From Pseudomonadota bacterium (GTDB taxonomy: Bacteria > Pseudomonadota > Gammaproteobacteria > Burkholderiales > Burkholderiaceae_F): a DNA stretch of 64,000 nucleotides. Positions 42,046 through 49,735 of this stretch are shown here, piece after piece; the stretch's first letter is position 1, and every line of letters begins with the position of its first letter. The position numbers and the translations under genes were made by a program. Where the stretch lies: NCBI GenBank assembly GCA_021825945.1, contig JAKAFN010000001.1, positions 372,001 through 436,000 of the forward strand, in the 5' to 3' direction. Under the pieces are notes generated by a model. It saw only the letters and a program-made list of their open reading frames with translations, did not search any database and was not told where the DNA came from.

Positions 42046-43065
42046 TCACCGAGGCTTCGGGACCCGCATATCGATCGCGCTACGTCCGAGCGCCCGCGCG
42101 ACGATGTAGCGCGGGCGCTGCTTTACCTCTTCGTACACCCGCCCCAGATATTCGCCGAGAATGCCGATGAACAGCAACTGCACGCCGCTGAAGAACATCA
42201 TGCCGGCGACGATCGTCGCCCAGCCGGCGACGTTGTGGCCGCTGAAGAAGTGTTCGGCCACCACCCAGACGCCATAGGCGAACGCCAGCAGCGCGAGTAC
42301 CGAGCCGACCCCGCTGGCGACGCGCAGCGGCAGATTGGAGAAGGCCGTGATTCCCGATGCCGCGAGCGAGAACAGCGTCTTGGCGCCGAAGTGGCTGCGT
42401 CCCGCCGCGCGCGGCGGCGCCGAAAACTCGATCGCCTCCGATCGGTATCCCACCCAGGCATAGAGGCCCTTCATGAAGCGCGTGCGTTCCGGCAGCGAGC
42501 AGATGGCCTCGACGACGCATCGGTCCATCAGCCGGAAGTCGCCCGCATGCGGCGGGATGTCGATCGCCGAGCCGAATCGCAGCAGGGAATAGAACAACCG
42601 GGCGCCGACCCGTTTGAATGCGGGCTCGTCCTTGCGGTCCGCGCGCACCGCGTACACCATGTCCATCCCCGCGCGCCAACGCGCCAGCATTTTCGGAATC
42701 ATTTCGACCGGATGTTGCAGATCGGCATCCATCGTCACCACCACGTCACCGCGTGCATGGTCCAGGCCGGCACCGAGCGCGGCTTCTTTGCCGAAATTCC
42801 GTGACAAGGCGAGGCAGGTCACGCCGGGGGTGCTCAACCAAGGTTCGATCGCAGTCAGGGTCCGGTCCCGGCTGCCGTCGTCGACGATCACGATTTCCCA
42901 CCGGTCGACGAGGGATTGCAGCAGGTCGATCAGCGCGGGCAGCAGCCGGGGGAGATTCTGCGCCTCGTTGTATGCGGGAACGACGCAGGAAACGGATGGA
43001 TTGGCGGTGTCGCGGTCCGGAACGGGTATGGCGACGACGGATGATGGGGACGTGGGGACATTCAT
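42046..43065 (-). CDS. Polyprenyl-phosphate glycosyltransferase (GT2, ArnC/GtrB-like)
   Basis: A 339-residue family 2 glycosyltransferase: catalytic domain SCVVPAYNEAQNLPRLLPAL, EIVIVDDGSRDRT, LSRNFGKEAALGAGLDHARG, TMDADLQHPVEMIPKM. Two C-terminal membrane helices (VLALLAFAYGVWVVAEHFF, MMFFSGVQLLFIGILGEYLG) follow, then RVYEEVKQRPRY. This is the layout of enzymes that load a sugar onto undecaprenyl phosphate for lipid A or LPS modification. ATG 43065 lacks a strong ribosome-binding site. Its 155-base upstream region holds a hairpin, a C13 tract and a decayed REP-like arm. The downstream YdjC-type deacetylase may act on its product. Confidence 0.88.
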   Translation of the reverse strand: MNVPTSPSSVVAIPVPDRDTANPSVSCVVPAYNEAQNLPRLLPALIDLLQSLVDRWEIVIVDDGSRDRTLTAIEPWLSTPGVTCLALSRNFGKEAALGAGLDHARGDVVVTMDADLQHPVEMIPKMLARWRAGMDMVYAVRADRKDEPAFKRVGARLFYSLLRFGSAIDIPPHAGDFRLMDRCVVEAICSLPERTRFMKGLYAWVGYRSEAIEFSAPPRAAGRSHFGAKTLFSLAASGITAFSNLPLRVASGVGSVLALLAFAYGVWVVAEHFFSGHNVAGWATIVAGMMFFSGVQLLFIGILGEYLGRVYEEVKQRPRYIVARALGRSAIDMRVPKPR

Positions 43066-43097
43066 ATCGGCCGTACTGTACTTCAGTGCGGCCGGGT

Positions 43098-43130
43098 CGT
43101 CATTGCGGCGGCGAGGCCCGGAGCGATCCA
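43098..43130. repeat. REP-like repeat, decayed single arm (copy C)
   Basis: A degraded version of the arm seen at 5354 and 35103: CGTCATTGCG, three inserted or changed bases, GCGAGGCCCGG and a final GCGATCC. Only one arm is visible, in the intergenic region upstream of the GT2 gene. Similarity is weaker than between copies A and B. Confidence 0.5.
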
Positions 43131-43140
43131 GTCCGTCCCC

Positions 43141-43175
43141 GGGGGGCGGCACGGCCCTGCCGCCCCCCCCCCCCC
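43141..43175. repeat. GC-rich hairpin adjoining a C13 homopolymer
   Basis: A perfect 11-base inverted repeat (GGGGGGCGGCA at 43141-43151, TGCCGCCCCCC at 43158-43168) with a six-base loop. The second arm runs into a run of 13 C (43163-43175). It sits between the stop of the degenerate GGDEF gene and the start of the GT2 gene, both on the minus strand. It could be a terminator without a U tract or a length-variable regulatory element. Confidence 0.65.
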
Positions 43176-43220
43176 GAGACGTCCATGTCCATCGTTCGGG
43201 GCGGCGGATTGCCCTGGCCG

Positions 43221-44375
43221 TTACGACGCCTTGCTCCCGGGGTTTCCGGCCGCCGGCTGCTGTTGACGGAGCAAGCGCAGCAAGGGATTGATCTGGTCGA
43301 GCAGGCGGGGTAGATGCGGTACCACTTCCGCGCCGCGCCCGGAGGCAATCAGGGCGAGCGCAAGATGGATGTCCATCGAGCCGACTTCCGGGCGCGGCGC
43401 CATGGCGCCATGGTCGTCGGCCGAACCGACCAGGATGCGCCGCGATTGCATGTTCTGGGCGGTCTGCGCCCGGCGCTGCGCAACGGCGCGCAACTCGCCG
43501 GCGCTGCGCTGCAACTCCTCCGAAAGGGTCGCCACGCCGATGTAGGTCCAGACTTCGACGCCGGGACCGGCGGCATCCACGTTTTCCAGCACCTTGCGCA
43601 GCCGCGCCGCGAATTGCAACATATCCACCGTGCCGTTGCTCTGCGTCGCGATGCAGAATTCCGCCTCGTCCGAATGCGTCGCCAGATCTTCGAGCCGGAT
43701 CGATCCGCTCAAGGCCCGTCCGACGAGCCGGATCCGCTGCGCCGTCTCGCCCTCCCAGTGCTGGCCTTCCGACGGCTTCAGTTCGACCCGGATGCAGATC
43801 AGGGCCACGTCACCGAGGCAGCGGCGTGCGTAGGAGAGGAGTTTTTCGACCTGTTTGTCGAACGGCGCCGCGTGTAGCAATTGGGTTTCCAGGTCCACCG
43901 TGTGCGCGGATTCGAGCTGCGTGCGGGTTTCCGCCAGTGCTTCGCGGGTGGCCGCAAGCTCGGCAAGCACACGCAGCCGCACGACCAGATCGAGGCCGGT
44001 TTCCGCTCCCGGATCTCCGGGAACTTCGATGGCCGTCGCGTCGAGCACGGCAAGCTGGCTCCGTCCGGCCTCGTCGGAACCCGGAGCAAGCAGGGCGACG
44101 GCCGGCATGTCGCGGATCCGTTCCACCTTGGAGGCCCGCATGCGCTGGATCAGTTCCGCCCCGTGCGGGCTCGTAAGGTCGGCAACGACCACCCGGATCG
44201 CCGGGTCGAGCAGCACCACCTGCCATGCCGCGCCGGCGTCCGGCGCCTCGCGGACGTCGAAATACCGCCGAACCGCTTCCGCCGCGGCACTGCGCGAGAT
44301 CCGGCCGCCATCGGCCAGGAGGATCCGCGACCGGGTGGCGGAGCCGTCTTTCGTGGTTGCGGTGGGTTGGGTCAC
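43221..44375 (-). CDS. Receiver-like/degenerate GGDEF signalling protein
   Basis: A 384-residue cytosolic protein. Residues about 17-140 resemble a response-regulator receiver (RILLADGGRISRSAAAEA, possible phospho-acceptor Asp66 in VVVADLTSPHG), though the usual acidic pair and conserved Lys are not obvious. A helical linker (LAATREALAETRTQLE) leads to a GGDEF-like domain that opens VDLETQLLHAAPFDKQV. At the signature position it has HSDEAEF (residues 234-240) instead of GGDEF, so cyclase activity is unlikely. The start is GTG 44375 with GAGGCGA upstream. It may be a c-di-GMP or protein-protein signalling element, partner unknown. Confidence 0.7.
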   Translation of the reverse strand: MTQPTATTKDGSATRSRILLADGGRISRSAAAEAVRRYFDVREAPDAGAAWQVVLLDPAIRVVVADLTSPHGAELIQRMRASKVERIRDMPAVALLAPGSDEAGRSQLAVLDATAIEVPGDPGAETGLDLVVRLRVLAELAATREALAETRTQLESAHTVDLETQLLHAAPFDKQVEKLLSYARRCLGDVALICIRVELKPSEGQHWEGETAQRIRLVGRALSGSIRLEDLATHSDEAEFCIATQSNGTVDMLQFAARLRKVLENVDAAGPGVEVWTYIGVATLSEELQRSAGELRAVAQRRAQTAQNMQSRRILVGSADDHGAMAPRPEVGSMDIHLALALIASGRGAEVVPHLPRLLDQINPLLRLLRQQQPAAGNPGSKAS

Positions 44376-44527
44376 CTTGAGATCGCCTCGTGGTCGATGG
44401 GGCCGACGCCGGGGAAGGGCACTCCATGGCCGGGTTCCCGGATTGTAGTGGGCAGGCAGCACCCGTGCCGATCGCACGGACGCCGTAGCCCGGATCGGCG
44501 GTTCGCTGGTCGGCCGTAGCGGGTTCG

Positions 44528-44533
44528 TATAAT
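44528..44533 (+). promoter_or_regulatory. Probable -10 element of the etfBA promoter
   Basis: A perfect TATAAT lies 43 bases before the etfB start codon in the 201-base region upstream of etfB. No convincing -35 hexamer is found at 16-18 bases upstream, so the promoter may be activator-dependent or extended in another way. It is the only good -10 match in that intergenic region. Confidence 0.5.
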
Positions 44534-44576
44534 CGGACGCGATTCGTGAACGCATTTTGAACCTGGATAGATCCCG

Positions 44577-45329
44577 ATGAAAGTGCTGGTCTGTGTCAAG
44601 CGGGTCGTCGACTACAACGTCAAAGTACGGGTGAAACCCGACCGCAGCGGTGTCGACGTCGCCAATGTGAAGATGTCCATGAACCCGTTCGACGAGATTG
44701 CCGTCGAGGAGGCGGTCCGTCTGAAGGAGGCCGGAATCGCCTCTGAGGTGGTGGCGGTGTCTTGCGGTCCGGCGCAGTGCCAGGAAACCCTGCGCACCGC
44801 GTTGGCGATCGGCGCCGACCGGGCGATCCTGGTGCAGACGGACGCCGAATTGCAGCCCCTCGGGGTGGCCAAGCTGCTCGCCGCCGTCGTGGGCCGGGAG
44901 CAGCCCCAGATCACGATGCTGGGGAAGCAGGCGATCGACGACGACGCCAACCAGACCGGCCAGATGCTGGCGGCGTTGTGCGGCATGCCGCAGGCCACGT
45001 TTGCGTCGAAACTGACGGTCGCCGATGGATGGGCGGAGGTGGTGCGCGAAGTCGATGGCGGCCTGGAGACCATCGCCGTCCGTCTGCCTGCGGTGGTGAC
45101 CTCGGATCTGCGACTCAATGAACCCCGGTATGTGACGCTCCCGAACATCATGAAGGCCAAGAAAAAGCCGCTCGAAACCCTGGCGATGGAATCGCTGGGC
45201 GTGGATGCGACGCCGCGCTGCCAGACCGTGGAGGTTGTCGAGCCACCCGCACGCAAGGCCGGGACGATCGTCCCGGACGTGGCGACGCTGGTCGCGAAAC
45301 TGCGTGACGAAGCGAAGGTGATCTCGTGA
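44577..45329 (+). CDS. etfB: Electron transfer flavoprotein beta subunit
   Basis: Beta subunit of ETF, the soluble FAD/AMP protein that collects electrons from acyl-CoA and other dehydrogenases and delivers them to ETF:quinone oxidoreductase. The 250-residue protein starts [20 protein letters not shown] and contains [16 protein letters not shown] and the family signature region [20 protein letters not shown], followed by KAKKKPLE. Length is standard. The etfA GTG start overlaps its stop by four bases, so translation is coupled. Confidence 0.97.
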   Translation: MKVLVCVKRVVDYNVKVRVKPDRSGVDVANVKMSMNPFDEIAVEEAVRLKEAGIASEVVAVSCGPAQCQETLRTALAIGADRAILVQTDAELQPLGVAKLLAAVVGREQPQITMLGKQAIDDDANQTGQMLAALCGMPQATFASKLTVADGWAEVVREVDGGLETIAVRLPAVVTSDLRLNEPRYVTLPNIMKAKKKPLETLAMESLGVDATPRCQTVEVVEPPARKAGTIVPDVATLVAKLRDEAKVIS

Positions 45330-46270
45330 GCGCGCAGGTAGGGAAGGCATTGGTCCTGGCGGAGCACGACAACGGCGTGCTCGCGGCGGCGACCCGCAAC
45401 GTCGTCACCGCGGCGCTGCAGGCGGCGGGTGCCGTCGACGTATTGGTCGTCGGTTCCGGTTGCGCGGCGGTCGCGCAGCAGGCCGCGGGGATCGCCGGTG
45501 TCGGCCGGGTATTGCTCGCCGACGCGCCCCATTTCGACGCCGTTCTGGCGGAGAACGTCGCGCCGCAGGTCGAGGGGCTGGCCCGCGGCTACACCCACGT
45601 ATTTGCGGCTGCGAGCAGTTTCGGGAAGAACGTGTTGCCGCGTGTCGCGGCCCGGCTCGACTGCGCGCAGATCTCCGATGCGATCGCGGTGCTGGCGCCG
45701 GACACCTTTTCGCGCCCGATCTACGCGGGCAACGCGATCGCGACCGTGCGGTGTTCGGATCCCATTCTCTGTGTCACGGTGCGTCCGACGGCGTTCGGTG
45801 CCGCCGCCGACGGCGACGCGGCACCCGTCGAGGCGGTGGCGACCGTGCCGGATGCGGGGCTGTCGCGATTCGTGAAACGCGAGTTCGCCAAATCCGATCG
45901 CCCGGACCTGGCCGGCGCCAAGATGGTCGTTTCGGGCGGTCGGGGCCTCGGTTCGGCGGAGCACTTCCGGATGCTGGACACGCTGGCGCATCGCCTGAAC
46001 GCCGCATTGGGCGCTTCGCGCGCGGCGGTGGACGCGGGATTCGCGCCCAATGATTGGCAGGTCGGACAGACGGGCAAGATCGTCGCCCCCGACCTGTACA
46101 TCGCGGTGGGGATTTCCGGAGCGATCCAGCATCTGGCCGGCATGAAGGATTCGAAGGTGATCGTGGCGATCAACAAGGATCCGGAGGCGCCCATCTTCCA
46201 GGTGGCCGACTACGGGTTGGTGGCCGATTTGTTCCAGGCCGTGCCCGAGTTGATTGAAAAACTTGGGTGA
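45326..46270 (+). CDS. etfA: Electron transfer flavoprotein alpha subunit
   Basis: Alpha subunit of ETF, which carries the FAD. The 314-residue protein begins with GTG ([19 protein letters not shown]). It contains the C-terminal FAD-binding motifs [58 protein letters not shown] and [20 protein letters not shown]. All are characteristic of EtfA. The neighbouring minus-strand hydroxyacid dehydrogenase family is one class of possible electron donors, though not adjacent. A hairpin follows directly after the stop. Confidence 0.97.
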   Translation: MSAQVGKALVLAEHDNGVLAAATRNVVTAALQAAGAVDVLVVGSGCAAVAQQAAGIAGVGRVLLADAPHFDAVLAENVAPQVEGLARGYTHVFAAASSFGKNVLPRVAARLDCAQISDAIAVLAPDTFSRPIYAGNAIATVRCSDPILCVTVRPTAFGAAADGDAAPVEAVATVPDAGLSRFVKREFAKSDRPDLAGAKMVVSGGRGLGSAEHFRMLDTLAHRLNAALGASRAAVDAGFAPNDWQVGQTGKIVAPDLYIAVGISGAIQHLAGMKDSKVIVAINKDPEAPIFQVADYGLVADLFQAVPELIEKLG

Positions 46271-46271
46271 T

Positions 46272-46297
46272 CGTTATCGTCTATCGTTTCGATAACG
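46272..46297 (+). terminator. Possible terminator after etfA
   Basis: An eight-base perfect inverted repeat (CGTTATCG / CGATAACG) with a ten-base loop begins two bases after the etfA stop. It is followed by a T-rich stretch (46302-46320) that is not an uninterrupted T run. It could be a weak intrinsic terminator, or an operator for the rubrerythrin promoter just downstream. Confidence 0.45.
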
Positions 46298-46306
46298 GCA
46301 ATTCAT

Positions 46307-46335
46307 TTGTTTTATTTTGTGCGTGCCGGTAGATT
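46307..46335 (+). promoter_or_regulatory. Candidate sigma-70 promoter of the rubrerythrin operon
   Basis: TTGTTT (46307-46312) and TAGATT (46330-46335) are separated by 17 bases in an AT-rich island unusual for this DNA. The start codon at 46404 is 69 bases downstream. The two hexamers match consensus in 4 of 6 and 4 of 6 positions. The inverted repeat at 46272-46297 lies immediately upstream. Confidence 0.4.
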
Positions 46336-46403
46336 TTCCGGGTCCGCCGGATCCGCCCGACCGGCGCTTTTTACCAACGTGTTCCACCGAGGAGGGTATC
46401 GCC

Positions 46404-46823
46404 ATGGCATTGAAGGGATCGAAAACCGAGGGCAACCTGAAGGCGGCATTCGCCGGCGAATCGCAGGCGAACCGTCGGTATCTGTACTTCGCATCGAAGG
46501 CGGACGTCGAGGGCTATAACGACGTCGCGGCCGTGTTCCGCTCCACCGCGGAAGGTGAGACCGGGCACGCGCACGGCCACCTGGAGTATCTCGAGCAGGT
46601 CGGCGACCCGGCAACCGGATTGCCGATCGGCACGACGCGGGACAACCTCAAGGCCGCGATCGCCGGCGAAACCCATGAGTACACCGACATGTACCCGGGG
46701 ATGGCGAAGGCGGCGCGCGAAGAAGGCTTCGAGGAGATCGCCGACTGGTTCGAGACCCTGGCCAAGGCGGAACGCTCGCATGCCAACAAGTTCCAGCGCA
46801 CGCTGGACTCGCTGACGGACTGA
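46404..46823 (+). CDS. Rubrerythrin-type ferritin-like diiron protein
   Basis: A 139-residue four-helix diiron protein without the C-terminal rubredoxin domain. Predicted iron ligands lie in TEGNLKAAFAGESQANRRY, AEGETGHAHGHLEYL, AGETHEYTDMYPGMA and AKAERSHANKF. Rubrerythrins reduce hydrogen peroxide. ATG 46404 has a strong GAGGAGG site. It is the first of three coupled genes with an Fe-S oxidoreductase and a DUF3501 protein; the Fe-S protein may supply electrons. The longer in-frame opening from 46317 is excluded by length. Confidence 0.92.
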   Translation: MALKGSKTEGNLKAAFAGESQANRRYLYFASKADVEGYNDVAAVFRSTAEGETGHAHGHLEYLEQVGDPATGLPIGTTRDNLKAAIAGETHEYTDMYPGMAKAAREEGFEEIADWFETLAKAERSHANKFQRTLDSLTD

Positions 46824-48178
46824 TGAAAGAAGAAAGCCTCCAAGCGCCGACCCGCCACCCGATCGCCTGGCGGACTCCCGAGTTCTGGGACGAGCGGGCG
46901 GTCGAGCGGGAGCTCGAGCGCGTCTTCGACATCTGTCACGGATGTCGGCGGTGCGTGAGTCTGTGCGGCGCGTTCCCGACGCTGTTCGATCTCGTGGACT
47001 CCGGTCCTACGGGCGAGATCGACGGCGTCGAGAAGGAGCGGTATCGCGAGGTGGTGGATCGTTGCTACCTTTGCGATATCTGCTTCATGACCAAGTGTCC
47101 ATACGTGCCGCCCCATTCCTGGAACGTGGATTTCCCCCACCTCATGCTGCGTGCGAAGGCGGTCGCGTTTCGCAAGACCGGCGGGCGCACCCGCGATCGC
47201 GTTCTCTCGGCGACCGATGCGCTGGGCAAGTTGGCGGGTATCCCGGTCGTCACGCAGGCGGTCAATGCGGTCAGTCAGAGCGCGGCGGGCCGGATCGCCG
47301 CCGAATCGGTGCTGGGGGTCGATCGCAAGGCATGGCGCCCGGAATATGCGGCGAAGAAGTTCCGCCGCACGGCGCAGCGGCGTTGGATCGGCGCACCGGT
47401 GCGCGACGGCGAGCGCACGCCCGGGAAGGTCGCGGTATATGCGACTTGCTACGTCAATTACCACGAACCCGGGATCGGGCACGATCTGCTGCGCATCCTG
47501 GAACACAACGCAATTCCCTACACGCTCGTCGAAAAGGAAGCCTGCTGCGGCATGCCGAAGCTCGAATTGGGCGATCTCCACGGCGTTCGGCGCCTCAAGG
47601 AGCGCAACATTCCCGTGCTCGCGGCGCTGGCGCGCGAGGGCTATGCCATTCTCGCCGCGATTCCTTCCTGCGTGCTGATGTTCAAGAGCGAGTTGCCGTT
47701 GATGTTTCCCGAGGATGACGACGTCCGTGCGGTGGCTGCGGCAATGTGGGATCCGTTCGAGTATCTCGTCGCGCGCAACAACGACGGCTTGTTGCGCACG
47801 GAATTTCCGAACCCGTTGGGTGCGGTTTCGTACCACGTTCCCTGCCATGCGCGCGTGCAGAACATCGGCCGCCGGACGCAGGAGGCGCTGCAGTGGATCC
47901 CGCAGACCGCGGTCACCGTGGTGGAGCGCTGTTCGGGCCATGCCGGGACTTGGGGCGTCAAAACCGAGTTTCACGCATCCGCGATGAAGATCGGCCGCCC
48001 GGTGTTCCGCGCGATGCTGCAGGCCAGGCCCGACTACATCAGTTCCGACTGCCAACTCGCCGCGCACCATATCGAGCAGGGGATCGCGGAGATGCGCGCA
48101 GCAGAAGGAGGCGGGGGCGCGGCGCCGCGGCTTGCGCACCCGCTCACGCTGCTGCGCATGGCATACGGCCTTTCCTGA
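46823..48178 (+). CDS. GlpC/HdrD-like Fe-S oxidoreductase
   Basis: A 451-residue cytosolic iron-sulfur protein. Two N-terminal [4Fe-4S] motifs are CHGCRRCVSLC (Cys38, 41, 44, 48) and CYLCDICFMTKC (Cys81, 84, 87, 92). Two CCG-type cysteine domains follow: ATCYVNYHEPGIG with EACCGMPKLE, then VPCHARVQNIG with VERCSGHAGTWG. The layout matches GlpC and heterodisulfide reductase HdrD-like subunits. It starts in a TGATG overlap with rubrerythrin and precedes the DUF3501 gene. An electron-transfer role toward rubrerythrin is inferred from context. Confidence 0.88.
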   Translation: MKEESLQAPTRHPIAWRTPEFWDERAVERELERVFDICHGCRRCVSLCGAFPTLFDLVDSGPTGEIDGVEKERYREVVDRCYLCDICFMTKCPYVPPHSWNVDFPHLMLRAKAVAFRKTGGRTRDRVLSATDALGKLAGIPVVTQAVNAVSQSAAGRIAAESVLGVDRKAWRPEYAAKKFRRTAQRRWIGAPVRDGERTPGKVAVYATCYVNYHEPGIGHDLLRILEHNAIPYTLVEKEACCGMPKLELGDLHGVRRLKERNIPVLAALAREGYAILAAIPSCVLMFKSELPLMFPEDDDVRAVAAAMWDPFEYLVARNNDGLLRTEFPNPLGAVSYHVPCHARVQNIGRRTQEALQWIPQTAVTVVERCSGHAGTWGVKTEFHASAMKIGRPVFRAMLQARPDYISSDCQLAAHHIEQGIAEMRAAEGGGGAAPRLAHPLTLLRMAYGLS

Positions 48179-48194
48179 CCGAAACGGAGGAGCG

Positions 48195-48788
48195 ATGGCG
48201 ATTCAGCGGGAAAGTCTGCTCACGCTCGAAGCCTACGCCAAGGCGCGGGCCGGCATCCGCGAGCGGGTGCTTGCGCACAAGAAGCGCAGGACGGTTGCCG
48301 TCGGTCCGAGCGTGACCCTGGTCTTCGAGGACGAAACGACGATCCGGTATCAGATCCAGGAGATGTTGCGGATCGAGAAGACGTTCGAGGAGGAAGGCAT
48401 CCGCGACGAACTCGCGGCCTACGGCCCCCTCGTTCCGGACGGCACGAACCTCAAGGCGACGATGATGATCGAATACGCCGATCCCGCGGAGCGGGCGCGG
48501 GAACTGGCGCGACTCATCGGCATCGAGGACCGGGTGTTTCTGCAGGTCGGCGATCGAGAACCGGTCTACGCCATCGCCGACGAGGATCTCGACCGATCCA
48601 ACGCGACCAAGACCTCCGCCGTGCATTTCCTGCGCTTCGAACTGCCCCAGGACGCGATTGCGGCATTCCGGAGAGGGACCCCGGTTTCGATCGGCATCGA
48701 CCATCCGAACTATCGCACCGGGACGATCCGCATGGCGCCGGAAGTGCAGGAGTCGTTGGCCGCCGATTTCGCCGTGCCTGTCATGTAA
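48195..48788 (+). CDS. DUF3501 family protein
   Basis: A 197-residue cytosolic protein beginning MAIQRESLLTLEAYAKARA, matching my memory of the DUF3501 family. Notable stretches are VTLVFEDETTIRYQIQEMLR, GTNLKATMMIEYAD and VHFLRFELPQDAIAAF. No catalytic motif, signal peptide or membrane segment is visible. ATG 48195 has GGAGGAG upstream. In several proteobacteria this family lies with a rubrerythrin and a GlpC-like protein, as here, so a shared role in peroxide or iron-sulfur metabolism is plausible but unproven. Confidence 0.85.
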   Translation: MAIQRESLLTLEAYAKARAGIRERVLAHKKRRTVAVGPSVTLVFEDETTIRYQIQEMLRIEKTFEEEGIRDELAAYGPLVPDGTNLKATMMIEYADPAERARELARLIGIEDRVFLQVGDREPVYAIADEDLDRSNATKTSAVHFLRFELPQDAIAAFRRGTPVSIGIDHPNYRTGTIRMAPEVQESLAADFAVPVM

Positions 48789-48852
48789 ATCGCGCGCGCG
48801 CCTGGGTATCATCCGAATGCCCGCGTGCGTTTCCTGAATGAAGGAGGTTTCC

Positions 48853-49185
48853 ATGCGCTCCCGTGTGTTCGGTCTGGTAGCGTCCGCCGCATTGCTTCTC
48901 TCCGCCTGCGCGTCCGTCTCGGTCGGGCGCGATTTCGACCTCGCCACCTTCGAGGCCAAGGTGCAGCGGGGCGTCACGACCCAGGCGGACGTACAGGCCT
49001 GGCTCGGTGCGCCCGTGAGCATCGGCACCGACATGGAGCCGGACGGCAGCCGCTACGACCAATGGACGTATTACCGCGGTACCGGCGATCTCCCCGACCT
49101 GCAGGGTGGAAACTTCGCGATGTTGCAGATCAAGTTCGATGGCCGGGGGGTCGTGCAGGGCTATAACTGGACCGGCCGGCAGTAA
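48853..49185 (+). CDS. SmpA/OmlA (BamE-like) family lipoprotein
   Basis: A 110-residue lipoprotein precursor with lipobox LLSAC (Cys near residue 19) and a BamE-like mature domain: FDLATFEAKVQRGVTTQADV, LGAPVSIGTDMEPDGS, YDQWTYYRGTG. The pattern of V.RG.T...V...LG.P is shared with SmpA/OmlA proteins. ATG 48853 has AAGGAGG upstream; an ATG 15 bases earlier would start within that site. The protein is too divergent to name BamE, which would normally be near other genes. The last gene in this plus-strand group. Confidence 0.8.
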   Translation: MRSRVFGLVASAALLLSACASVSVGRDFDLATFEAKVQRGVTTQADVQAWLGAPVSIGTDMEPDGSRYDQWTYYRGTGDLPDLQGGNFAMLQIKFDGRGVVQGYNWTGRQ

Positions 49186-49227
49186 AAGCCGATTCGACAG
49201 GGGCCTCCCCCGCCCCCGTCGATCGGT

Positions 49228-49716
49228 TCAGTTCGCCCGCGCCGCGCCTTCCATGTACGTCCGGGTCAATTCGAGCCACTCCCCTTCCGAACCGCAGGGC
49301 GGCGCGCCTTCGACCACGCAGGCGAGCGGCGTGACGCCGCCCCAGATGTCGAATCGCCCGATCAGCCGGTTGTTGGTGGCATCCCAGAGACGCAGAACGG
49401 TGCGCGGCAGGATCGTCCGCAGCGCCGGATCATTCATGTTGGCCGTCTGGCTTTCGATGTAGTAGCAGGTCTCGCGCCCGGTGTTGTAGTGGCTGACGAA
49501 TCCGGTCGTCTCTCCGGGGAGCATGCCGTTGGTTTTCATCGACTGTGCATGCAGTTGCGATGCCAGCGTCGAGCACTGTCGTGCCGCTTCGGAGTTGATC
49601 CCGGATCCGGTTGCGGTCGGAACATCGGCGCGGGCGCCGCACGCGGCGCTGGTGAGCATCGCTCCGAAAAGCACGAGAGCCGCGAACCGGGCGCGGCCTG
49701 CGGTCGGAAAATCCAT
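49228..49716 (-). CDS. Exported protein, function unknown
   Basis: A 162-residue protein with a signal peptide (ARFAALVLFGAMLTSAACGARA) and mature cysteines in RQCSTLASQ, RETCYYIES, LACVVEG and PPCGSEG that could form disulfides. The mature part looks beta-rich (GETTGFVSHYNTGRE, TVLRLWDATNNRLIGRFDIW). AAGGAG lies eight bases before ATG 49716. I do not recognise a family. It lies 19 bases downstream of rlmL on the same strand, so it may be cotranscribed with it. Confidence 0.65.
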   Translation of the reverse strand: MDFPTAGRARFAALVLFGAMLTSAACGARADVPTATGSGINSEAARQCSTLASQLHAQSMKTNGMLPGETTGFVSHYNTGRETCYYIESQTANMNDPALRTILPRTVLRLWDATNNRLIGRFDIWGGVTPLACVVEGAPPCGSEGEWLELTRTYMEGAARAN

Positions 49717-49735
49717 GATGGAGACTCCTTTCACG

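Noticed and set aside
43390..43410. Perfect palindrome GGCGCCATGGCGCC as a regulatory site
   Set aside because: It lies inside the coding region of the degenerate GGDEF gene and is plausible as chance in GC-rich codons.
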